Positions 8,289 through 15,395 of a stretch of 32,817 nucleotides of DNA are shown here, in pieces. Below the pieces are notes generated by a model, which had not been told where the DNA came from, did no database searches, and saw only the letters and a program-made list of their open reading frames with translations. Made by a program: the position numbers and the translations under genes. The stretch's first letter is position 1. Each line of letters opens with the position of its first letter. This DNA comes from CAYNYM01 sp049366815 (GTDB taxonomy: Bacteria; Desulfobacterota; DSM-4660; Desulfatiglandales; HGW-15), in assembly GCA_049366815.1 (NCBI GenBank), contig JBMNCO010000189.1, positions 1 to 32,817 on the forward strand, in the 5' to 3' direction.

Positions 8289-8496
8289 GTCAGTGTGGGT
8301 CACGGACTGGACAACCGTCGGTCGGTCCGCCGCCTTTTCGGGCTCAAGAAGATGGCGTGTTACAATCCAGGGCGTTAAATGGTCTGTCTGCTCTCTGCCT
8401 GGATTTGGTGCCATTTCTTCGAATAGGTATGCTACTACGACTCTACCCTGATACGCGTCTCCGGCGCATGAGAAAAAACGAAACCGGGTTCAATCA

Positions 8497-9330
8497 TTGC
8501 CAAGTCTAAGACCTACCAGAACATTTTGGATATGGATCATCTCCATTATTCTTGCCCTCTTACTCCTTTCATCCAACCTGGGAAAAAGGCGGTCGTGGAA
8601 CCCCGCTGAGCAAATCATCATAGAACTGACCGCACCCCTCCAAAGGTTCATTACACACACTATTCGATTGACCGGAGACTTTTGGCGCAGGTATTTTGCC
8701 CTCGTTGATCTGCGCGCTGAAAATGAACGCCTCAAGGCGGAATTGAGTGCTCTGAGGATGGAGAATGATCGGAACAAAGAATTGCTTTTTGCGAACAAAC
8801 GACTTCAGCAACTCCATAATTTTACGGAGGATTTCAGTTGGCCTAGCGCCGTTGCCCAGGTGATCGGCAGGGATCCCACAGGATGGTTTCAATCGATTAT
8901 CATCGACAAGGGCAGGGGGTCGGGACTGAAGGTCAATATGCCCGTGGTTGATGCCAAAGGCGTAGTGGGCAGACTGGTATCCGTTTCGCCCAACTATGCC
9001 AAGGCCTTGTTGATGATTGATCAAAACAGTGCTGTTGATTGTATCATTCGGCGCTCACGGGAAAAGGGGATCATCAAGGGAATCAATGAGAAGGTCTGCA
9101 AGATGGAATACGTATTAAAGACAGGAGACGTGGTCGTCGGGGACATGGTGGTCACATCCGGAATGGGGCGCATCTTCCCAAAGGGTCTTCCCGTCGGGGT
9201 CGTGGCGGAGGTCAATAGCTCACCCGAGGAACTCTTCCTGGACGTCAAGGTCAGACCAACGGTGGACTTTTCGAAACTGGAGGAAGTCCTGATTGTATTG
9301 ACGGAGGATCCGCTATTAACCAACCAATAA
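8497..9330 (+). CDS. mreC: Rod shape-determining protein MreC
   Basis: MreC is a bitopic periplasmic scaffold that activates PBP2-RodA. The 277-residue protein has a short cytoplasmic tail, a membrane segment (about residues 10-26, rich in Ile and Leu), a coiled coil (about 65-105, DLRAENERLKAELSALRMEN) and a two-lobed beta-barrel domain with IGRDPTGWFQSIIIDKG, GVVGRLVSVSPNYAKALLMI and TSGMGRIFPKGLPVG. The start is uncertain. TTG 8497 is the only usual initiator between the in-frame stop at 8449 and the membrane segment, and it lacks a strong Shine-Dalgarno. It is separated from mreB by 208 bases without a gene, which is long for this operon. Confidence 0.92.
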   Translation: MPSLRPTRTFWIWIISIILALLLLSSNLGKRRSWNPAEQIIIELTAPLQRFITHTIRLTGDFWRRYFALVDLRAENERLKAELSALRMENDRNKELLFANKRLQQLHNFTEDFSWPSAVAQVIGRDPTGWFQSIIIDKGRGSGLKVNMPVVDAKGVVGRLVSVSPNYAKALLMIDQNSAVDCIIRRSREKGIIKGINEKVCKMEYVLKTGDVVVGDMVVTSGMGRIFPKGLPVGVVAEVNSSPEELFLDVKVRPTVDFSKLEEVLIVLTEDPLLTNQ

Positions 9331-9350
9331 GAAAAGGATTAGGCCTGCAT

Positions 9351-9845
9351 TTGCTGGTATGGATCATCGGTATTCTCTTTATCCTTGTCAGAGGGAACCT
9401 CGCCGACCAATTCAGATTTGGAGGTTTTGAAGTGGATCTTGTCGCGATCATAACGGCCTATATCCTGCTATCACGCGGGGCGTTCGGTGCAGGAATCTTC
9501 GCCTTTGGACAGGGACTGCTCATTGACTGCTATTCCGCAGGTCTCGTGGGTCTTTTCACGCTCCTCTATCTCGTTGTTTTCCTGGGAATGAGCGTAGGAT
9601 CCGGTTTCTTTGATCCCAATTCACCCAGAGCCGTGATGATTTTGGTGGCAACCGCTGTGCTGACAAAAGGAATCCTCCTCCTGGGTATCCTCAATGCCTT
9701 CTCCCTGGAGACCTATGACGCTTCAGCCGCCCTTGTTTCCGTGCTCCTTTCCGCCCTTTTTTCGGGGCTGCTCGCCCCCGTTGTGTTTCACCTGCTCAAC
9801 CACCTCTACCGTTTTGTGGCGGGAAAAACAAAAGAGGCGGGTTGA
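9351..9845 (+). CDS. mreD: Rod shape-determining protein MreD
   Basis: MreD is an integral membrane partner of MreC. The 164-residue product is almost entirely hydrophobic, with about five predicted membrane helices and little sequence conservation. The call rests on size, hydrophobicity, the GLLIDCYSAGLVGLFTLLYLVV segment typical of the family, and position between mreC and mrdA. TTG 9351 is used because no ATG or GTG precedes the first helix; AAAAGGA lies about 12 bases upstream. The gap to mreC is 20 bases. Confidence 0.88.
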   Translation: MLVWIIGILFILVRGNLADQFRFGGFEVDLVAIITAYILLSRGAFGAGIFAFGQGLLIDCYSAGLVGLFTLLYLVVFLGMSVGSGFFDPNSPRAVMILVATAVLTKGILLLGILNAFSLETYDASAALVSVLLSALFSGLLAPVVFHLLNHLYRFVAGKTKEAG

Positions 9846-9923
9846 AATGCAGCCGGACACCTATTTGCCGTACATCCAAGGCAAGACCCTGCAGGGGCAC
9901 GGCTGAGAGAGGAAAAATATCCT

Positions 9924-11795
9924 TTGAAACACACAGGCTTCGATCCGCAATCTATTGAAATCCTCAACAAAAGGCTGAAAATCTTGACCCTTGTCATGGT
10001 TGCCTTCTTCGTCGTCCTGTTCTTGCGGCTCTGGTATCTTCAATTGATCAAGGGGCCGGAATACAGGGTCAAATCGGAAAACAACCGCATTCATCTTCAG
10101 GATATTCCCCCTGTCAGGGGCATGATCTTTGATCGTCACGACAGACTCCTGGTGGATAACCGACCCTCCTTTGACATGTATGTCATTCCCGATGAGGTGC
10201 GGGATCAAAAAGGCCTTTTGGATCGTCTTGAAATGCTGGTCGATCTGGAATCTGAAGATATGGGGAAAAGGCTCGGCCTGTCCCGAAGGTCTCCCTATAA
10301 GCCTGTCCTCGTAAAAAAGGGGCTGACCCGGGAAGAGTTGGCAGTGATCGAGTCGAATCTTTTTAATCTTCCGGGCGTCATGATCAAGGTCGAGCCTCAG
10401 CGCAATTATATCTACGGAGCCTGCGCGTCTCATGTCATCGGTTATTTGGGTGAGATCAGTGAGAGCCAACTGGCGAGCGGCAAATTCCTGGAAAACAAAC
10501 CGGGTGATCTCATAGGAAAATACGGTCTGGAGGTGAAATGGCAAAATCAGCTCAACGGCATCAGGGGAGGTGAGCAGGTTGAAGTGGATGCGGAGGGACG
10601 CAGACTTCGTGTCATTTCCAGAAAGGCACCTGTTCCGGGGGCCGACATCGGCCTCACGATCGATTGGGAACTCCAGTCGTTGGCGGAGAAAGCCCTTGAG
10701 GACAGAGAAGGAGCCGTGGTGGTAATGGATCCCGGAACCGGTGAGATCCTGGCCATGGCCAGCAGCCCTTCCTTCGATCCCAATCTCTTTGTCGGTCGCA
10801 TAGACAGGAGTGCATGGCAGCGAATCGTGTCCAGCACAGACTCCCCTCTGCAAAACAGGGCCATCGCCGGACAGTATCCACCGGGTTCAATATTTAAAAT
10901 CGTGGTCGCACTTGCAGGGCTGGAGGAGGGGATGATCACACCCGAGGAGGAGATCCTGTGCAACGGCTCCTACACCCTGGGACGGCGGACCTACCGCTGC
11001 TGGCGAAGGTGGGGGCATGGCATGGTCTCCCTGCACAGGGCCCTGGTGGAGTCCTGCGATGTCTACTTCTATACCCTGGGCAGGCGTCTCGGGGTCGACA
11101 AGATTGCGGAATACGCCTGGATGTGCGGTCTTGGAAGAGACCCAGGATTTGATCTGGACCGGGACAAGGAAGGGCTCATCCCCACCAGTCAGTGGAAGTT
11201 GAAGCGCTTCGGTGTCCCCTGGCAGGGGGGAGAGACCGTTTCTACGTCCATAGGGCAGAGCTTTGTCCTGGTCACGCCTCTTCAAGCTGCTATGATGATC
11301 TCCTCAGTGTTTAACGGCGGGTACCTGTATGAACCGAAGGTCGTCCGGTGGGTGGAAGAGAATGGTCATAAGATATATCATTTCGAGCCCACTTTGAAAG
11401 GTCGGTTGAAGGTAAAACCGAAGAATCTGGAAGTCATAAAGGATGCCCTCGCGGGTGTGGTCAATGAACCCCGGGGTACGGGTGCAGGATCCAGGGTAGA
11501 GGGCGTCGTTGCCGCAGGCAAAACAGGGACAGCACAGGTCGTAACCCTTGAAAGGGAGAAAAGTGCCAAGAATGCCGGTGAGATACCGCTGGAATTCAGG
11601 GACCACGCCTGGTTTGTCGCCATCGCACCGAAGGATGATCCCCAATTGGCGGTTTCCGTATTGATTGAACACGGCGGACACGGCGGAAGCGCGGCGGCAC
11701 CGGTGGCCGCTAAACTGATCCGCGCCTATATGGATCAATACCAGAGGAGCGGTGTCGCCGGAAAAGTGGACGGCGAAAGAAAACCCGAGGGATGA
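9924..11795 (+). CDS. mrdA: Penicillin-binding protein 2, elongasome transpeptidase
   Basis: PBP2 crosslinks new lateral peptidoglycan made by RodA. The 623-residue protein has a cytoplasmic tail, one membrane anchor (about residues 21-42), a non-catalytic PBP-dimer domain (about 55-230) and a class B transpeptidase domain (about 255-610). The active-site motifs are SIFK (nucleophile Ser322, Lys325), SCD (377-379) and KTG (533-535). Cys346, Cys359, His365 and Cys378 align with the four zinc ligands described for E. coli PBP2 (Asp350, Asp365, His371, Cys384), so a zinc site is likely kept with a CCHC set. TTG 9924 has GAGAGAGGA about ten bases upstream. It lies 78 bases after mreD and 82 before rodA. 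Confidence 0.96.
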   Translation: MKHTGFDPQSIEILNKRLKILTLVMVAFFVVLFLRLWYLQLIKGPEYRVKSENNRIHLQDIPPVRGMIFDRHDRLLVDNRPSFDMYVIPDEVRDQKGLLDRLEMLVDLESEDMGKRLGLSRRSPYKPVLVKKGLTREELAVIESNLFNLPGVMIKVEPQRNYIYGACASHVIGYLGEISESQLASGKFLENKPGDLIGKYGLEVKWQNQLNGIRGGEQVEVDAEGRRLRVISRKAPVPGADIGLTIDWELQSLAEKALEDREGAVVVMDPGTGEILAMASSPSFDPNLFVGRIDRSAWQRIVSSTDSPLQNRAIAGQYPPGSIFKIVVALAGLEEGMITPEEEILCNGSYTLGRRTYRCWRRWGHGMVSLHRALVESCDVYFYTLGRRLGVDKIAEYAWMCGLGRDPGFDLDRDKEGLIPTSQWKLKRFGVPWQGGETVSTSIGQSFVLVTPLQAAMMISSVFNGGYLYEPKVVRWVEENGHKIYHFEPTLKGRLKVKPKNLEVIKDALAGVVNEPRGTGAGSRVEGVVAAGKTGTAQVVTLEREKSAKNAGEIPLEFRDHAWFVAIAPKDDPQLAVSVLIEHGGHGGSAAAPVAAKLIRAYMDQYQRSGVAGKVDGERKPEG

Positions 11796-11877
11796 TCAAC
11801 CGCTGATTTGGGGGGTGGTTTTTGGGAGGCTGACGTGCTACAAGATTTCTTAAGACCTCAGAGAAATTGGTGCGGGG

Positions 11878-12981
11878 ATGTTCGATAGAAGGCTTATACA
11901 AAATTTTGACTGGATCCTGTTGCTGCTGCTGGTGCTCATCGGGACCGTGAGCGTCCTGAATATGTATAGCGCGACAAACGCCACCCGTGAGGCCGGCGGA
12001 GGGCAGATATTTTTTAAACAGATCTATTGGTTCCTCATCGGCTTTGCAGTACTCCTCGGGATGACGACCTTCAACTACCGTGTCCTGGAGCGCTTGGCCT
12101 ATCCCCTCTACATTGTTTCTCTCGCCCTCTTGCTCCTTGTGTTTATCATCGGGGAAACCCGTTCAGGTTCCCAAAGATGGTTGAGCCTGGGCGGCATTGC
12201 TTTCCAACCCTCCGAGTTGGCCAAGATGGCCCTCATCATAGTGCTGGCCAAATTTTTTAACGACAACAGACAGCTTCACGGCTATCGTCTGAGGGATCTG
12301 TGGCGTCCTTTCCTCTTCCTTTCGCTGCCCTGCGTCATGATACTCAAGGAGCCCGATTTGGGTACGGCCCTCATCCTGGTTATTGTGGCCTTTTCAATCA
12401 TCATCTTTGCAAGGATCAATTGGAAATCCTTTCTGATTCTGGTGATGTCCACCATATTGGCCGCGCCTTTCATCTGGTTCAGTCTGAAGGAATACCAACA
12501 AAGGCGTATCCTAACTTTTCTCAGTCCGGAGCGGGATCCCCTTGGTGCGGGATATCACATCAATCAGTCCAAGATAGCGATCGGTTCCGGGCTCTTCTGG
12601 GGGAAGGGCTATCTCAAGGGCACTCAGACCAGGCTGCATTTTCTCCCGGAACAGCACACGGATTTTGCCTTTTCAGTCCTGGCGGAGGAGTGGGGGTTTA
12701 TCGGTTCCGGAGCCCTTTTGGTACTCTATTTCTTACTTCTGATCTGGGGGATCAACATCGCCAGAAACTCGAAGGAAAAGTTCGGTGTTTTCATTGCCGT
12801 CGGGATTGTATCCATCATTTTTTGGCAACTTGTAATAAACGTGGGAATGATTACCGGACTTTTGCCTGTCGTGGGGATCCCTCTTGTCATGTTCAGTTAC
12901 GGAGGGTCTTCGATCGTATCAACCATGGCGGCCCTGGGATTGCTGATGAACATCAGTATGCGGCGTTTCATGTTTCAATAA
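11878..12981 (+). CDS. rodA: SEDS peptidoglycan glycosyltransferase RodA
   Basis: RodA polymerises glycan strands from lipid II and works with PBP2. The 367-residue polytopic protein has about ten membrane segments and clear SEDS motifs: RWLSLGGIAFQPSELAK (100-116), KEPDLGTAL (157-165) and FLPEQHTDFAF (255-265), whose Asp262 matches the essential acidic residue of the family. The C-terminus has the GIPLVMFSYGGSS signature. That RodA rather than FtsW is encoded follows from its place directly after mrdA. The ATG is preceded by a G-rich stretch. Confidence 0.96.
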   Translation: MFDRRLIQNFDWILLLLLVLIGTVSVLNMYSATNATREAGGGQIFFKQIYWFLIGFAVLLGMTTFNYRVLERLAYPLYIVSLALLLLVFIIGETRSGSQRWLSLGGIAFQPSELAKMALIIVLAKFFNDNRQLHGYRLRDLWRPFLFLSLPCVMILKEPDLGTALILVIVAFSIIIFARINWKSFLILVMSTILAAPFIWFSLKEYQQRRILTFLSPERDPLGAGYHINQSKIAIGSGLFWGKGYLKGTQTRLHFLPEQHTDFAFSVLAEEWGFIGSGALLVLYFLLLIWGINIARNSKEKFGVFIAVGIVSIIFWQLVINVGMITGLLPVVGIPLVMFSYGGSSIVSTMAALGLLMNISMRRFMFQ

Positions 12982-13043
12982 TTTTCCTTGCAATAAGAAA
13001 GGCGTTGTGCTAAATAGCGCCTCGTAATTGTCAGACTAGGAAA

Positions 13044-13412
13044 ATGAGAAAAAAAAATGAGATCAATGCCTTCTTAGGCAAGAACACGGAATTCGATGGG
13101 AAGCTGACTTTTTCCGGTGCCGTCTGCATTGACGGCAAATTCAAGGGCGAGATACTATCGCAAGGGACCCTTGTCGTGGGAGAGACGGCCGTGATCGAAT
13201 CCAATATTCACGTGTCCCACATGATAATCAGCGGGGAGATTCGCGGCAACATTATCGCTGATGAGCGCATAGAAATACATGCGCCGGGGAGGGTTTTTGG
13301 GGATATCGAGGCACCCGTTGTTGTGATCGACGAAGGCGTGATATTTGAAGGAAATTGTCGTATGCAAAAGTTCCGGGAGCGCGATGACAAAAAGATGGCT
13401 GTAGTCAGGTGA
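13044..13412 (+). CDS. Bactofilin family cytoskeletal protein
   Basis: Bactofilins form nucleotide-free beta-helical filaments that scaffold wall enzymes, stalks or chromosome-segregation factors. The 122-residue protein starts with a short basic tail, then NAFLGKNTEFDGKLTFSG and the regular six-residue beta-helix pattern with VVGETAVIESNI, GEIRGNIIADERIEIHAPGR and VFGDIEAPVVVIDEGVIFEG. A charged C-terminal tail follows. It is 62 bases after rodA on the same strand with an AGG box before the ATG, so it probably belongs to the elongasome operon and helps set cell shape. The role is inferred; no M23 peptidase partner is adjacent. Confidence 0.9.
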   Translation: MRKKNEINAFLGKNTEFDGKLTFSGAVCIDGKFKGEILSQGTLVVGETAVIESNIHVSHMIISGEIRGNIIADERIEIHAPGRVFGDIEAPVVVIDEGVIFEGNCRMQKFRERDDKKMAVVR

Positions 13413-13813
13413 AAGATAGGTTCTAAAAAAAACCTGTGCCATCGAACAATTTGATAACACCCCATTTTATTTACTAAAACCTCTTCAAGGCTGTCCAAAA
13501 AACCGAATCAACCAAATACTCCCCGCTTGATTTTTCTATTGTTTTTTGACGGATTTTCTTGGTCTCGCGCGCTGTGTATCCATGGGTTCTGTTAGGCGCG
13601 CTTTGTAGTAGAAAAGCATAAAATCCAGCCAAATCCCCTGAGGAATGCGCGATTTCGGGAGGATGAGGTCGGCCCGGTGGTCATCGGGCACAGCACCAAG
13701 TCTTTCATTTTCCGGCCGATATCCTGAACAGCGGGATCCCCCTGCTCAGGTAAACGATGGAAATCTATCCTCTCAATAAGCCGTTGCCCAATATTAAGAA
13801 GGATGAAGTTGCC
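13413..13813 (+). other. Long intergenic leader before the atp operon
   Basis: About 400 bases separate bactofilin from the first atp gene, and I see no convincing gene here. A possible promoter is TTGATA (13451-13456) with TAAAAC (13475-13480), spacing 18. Two GCGCGC blocks (about 13567-13572 and 13596-13601) could pair across a loop of some two dozen bases. An imperfect inverted repeat at 13723-13750 (CCTGA and CAG pairing with CTG and TCAGG around GGGATCCC) ends six bases before the ATG at 13757. These may control atp expression. Confidence 0.45.
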
Positions 13814-14239
13814 ATGTTACAGCCTGATTACACACTTTTCATACAGATCGCCAATTTTCTTTTCCTTGTATTTGTCCTGAATATTCTCCTATATAAACCG
13901 ATTCGAAACATGCTGCGCCGGCGGCAAGAGCAAATGCATTCTTTTGAGGACACGAGAAACAATTTTCTTCTAAAGTCGGGACGTTATGAAAGAGAACTGG
14001 AAGAGAATGTGAAGAGTGCCAGAGTGACCGGTGTCAAGGCAAAAGGGGATTTGAAAAATGAAGGCCTTGATGTTGAGAAGGGCATGCTTCAGGATGCTGC
14101 TTCGGCTACCGGAGAGCGGATTGAGAAGGCGAAAATGGAAATAGAACAGAGCATGGATATTGCCCGTCAATCCCTCCAAAACGAATTGAGCGTGTTTTCC
14201 AGGGAACTTGCGGAAAAGGTTTTAGGGAGGAGCATTTGA
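13814..14239 (+). CDS. atpF': F-type ATP synthase subunit b' (first b-type stalk subunit)
   Basis: Subunit b' forms the peripheral stalk together with b, holding the F1 head to F0. The 141-residue protein has one N-terminal membrane helix (IQIANFLFLVFVLNILLYKPI) followed by a long charged coiled coil. I start it at ATG 13814 (MLQPDYTLFIQIANF), which fits the family and has AGGA (13800-13803) ten bases upstream. An in-frame ATG at 13757 would add 19 residues and lies directly after a hairpin. The stop overlaps the next start as TGATG. Two b-type genes in tandem are usual in Desulfobacterota and in photosynthetic bacteria. Confidence 0.9.
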   Translation: MLQPDYTLFIQIANFLFLVFVLNILLYKPIRNMLRRRQEQMHSFEDTRNNFLLKSGRYERELEENVKSARVTGVKAKGDLKNEGLDVEKGMLQDAASATGERIEKAKMEIEQSMDIARQSLQNELSVFSRELAEKVLGRSI

Positions 14240-14847
14240 TGGCTCGGATAGGAAAAATCATACGAAAACCCTCCACATTTTTTTGTGTTATGATGTTTTT
14301 TTATCTGTCGCTTTCAGGTATGGCCCTGGCGGCTGCCGGTGGACACGACGGGGGGGGAGGAAATGCCGCGATCGTCGACCTGTGGAAACGGTTGCTTAAT
14401 TTTGCCCTGTTGATCATTATTCTGGGCTGGGCCATCAAGAAGAGCGGCGTCAGCGGTTTCTTCAGGAAACGTACTGAAGAAATCGGCCAGAAGCTTGATG
14501 AACTGGAGAGAGAGAAAGAAGAAGCGGAAAATAAATGCCGTGAGGCTGAAAAACAGTATAAGGAATTTGAAGTCAAGCGCGAGGAGATTCTCGAACAGTT
14601 CAGGTCCGAAGGCCTCGCCGAAAAGGAGAGAATTATCGCCGAGGCCCAGGAGAGGGTTCAAGCCGTTATTAAACAGGCCGAGCTTACCATCCAGCAGGAA
14701 ATGGAGTCTGCCCGGGAGCGATTGAAACAGGAAGCGGTCAGTGTCGCAGCCCAAAAGGCACAGGAGATTCTTGCAAAGGAGATAACAGATACAGATCAGG
14801 ACCACTTGGTCAATGATTTTATAGAAAGGGTGGGGAAGATACATTGA
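14239..14847 (+). CDS. atpF: F-type ATP synthase subunit b, with N-terminal signal-like segment
   Basis: This is the second peripheral-stalk subunit. The 202-residue protein begins with basic residues, then a hydrophobic stretch ending GMALAAAGG that looks like a cleavable signal peptide, a glycine-rich spacer, a membrane helix (LLNFALLIIILGWAIKK) and a long coiled coil rich in Glu, Lys and Gln up to the C-terminus. GGGAGGAGC lies seven bases before ATG 14239, and the upstream stop overlaps by one base. It overlaps atpH by four bases. The signal-like N-terminus is longer than in E. coli b but is seen in related anaerobes. Confidence 0.93.
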   Translation: MARIGKIIRKPSTFFCVMMFFYLSLSGMALAAAGGHDGGGGNAAIVDLWKRLLNFALLIIILGWAIKKSGVSGFFRKRTEEIGQKLDELEREKEEAENKCREAEKQYKEFEVKREEILEQFRSEGLAEKERIIAEAQERVQAVIKQAELTIQQEMESARERLKQEAVSVAAQKAQEILAKEITDTDQDHLVNDFIERVGKIH

Positions 14848-15395
14848 TCAGATCAAAGGTTTCCAAGAGATACGCTAAGGCCCTCTTGAGCCTGGGGCAG
14901 GAGGAGGGGCAGTTCCAGGAATACGGAAGAGACCTCAGAGACTTTACTGGTTTTTGTGCACAACACTCTGAATTCCGGCAGGTTATATCCAGCATGGTCT
15001 TTCCGGTTGCCGACCGAAAGAAGATTTTACAGTTCATTCTGGAGAAGAGTGATTTCTCAGCCACGGTCAAGAATTTTCTTTATCTCCTCCTGGATAAAAA
15101 CAGAATCGGGGCGATAGAAGAAATCACGGCTTACTATGAAAGCCTCACGGATAATTTGTCCAATTTCGCTCGAGCCGAAATCATTACTCCAATGCCTCTG
15201 AAGGATGAGGCCTTGGACAGACTCGAAAAAGTTCTGGAGGAAATGACCTCGAAGAAGGTCAAGATCCAGGTCAAGGAAGACAAGAGCTTGATTGGGGGTA
15301 TCGTCGTAAAGATCGGTGATTTGGTTTTGGACGGCAGTCTCAAGGCCCAGATAAATGGACTCAAAGAATCATTAAAGAGGGGTGGATACAGCTAA
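14844..15395 (+). CDS. atpH: F-type ATP synthase subunit delta
   Basis: Delta (OSCP homologue) links the peripheral stalk to the top of the alpha3beta3 head. The 183-residue protein has the N-terminal helical bundle starting VSKRYAKALLSLG and the C-terminal SLIGGIVVKIGDLVLDGSL signature. TTG 14844 overlaps the atpF stop in ATTGA; no ATG is available nearby and the frame opens at the conserved N-terminus. The stop overlaps the atpA ATG as TAATG, so translation through delta and alpha is probably coupled. Confidence 0.94.
   Translation: MIRSKVSKRYAKALLSLGQEEGQFQEYGRDLRDFTGFCAQHSEFRQVISSMVFPVADRKKILQFILEKSDFSATVKNFLYLLLDKNRIGAIEEITAYYESLTDNLSNFARAEIITPMPLKDEALDRLEKVLEEMTSKKVKIQVKEDKSLIGGIVVKIGDLVLDGSLKAQINGLKESLKRGGYS

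Noticed and set aside
9847..9906. A 19-codon ATG frame between mreD and mrdA
   Set aside because: Too short, no ribosome site of its own and no hydrophobic or regulatory leader character.
9861..10853. A 330-codon minus-strand frame opposite mrdA
   Set aside because: The sense strand encodes PBP2 with all catalytic motifs; the antisense product is low-complexity and unlike any family I know.
13757..13813. Longer atpF' start at ATG 13757
   Set aside because: It would add 19 residues unlike other b' subunits, and ATG 13814 has AGGA at good spacing with the expected N-terminus.
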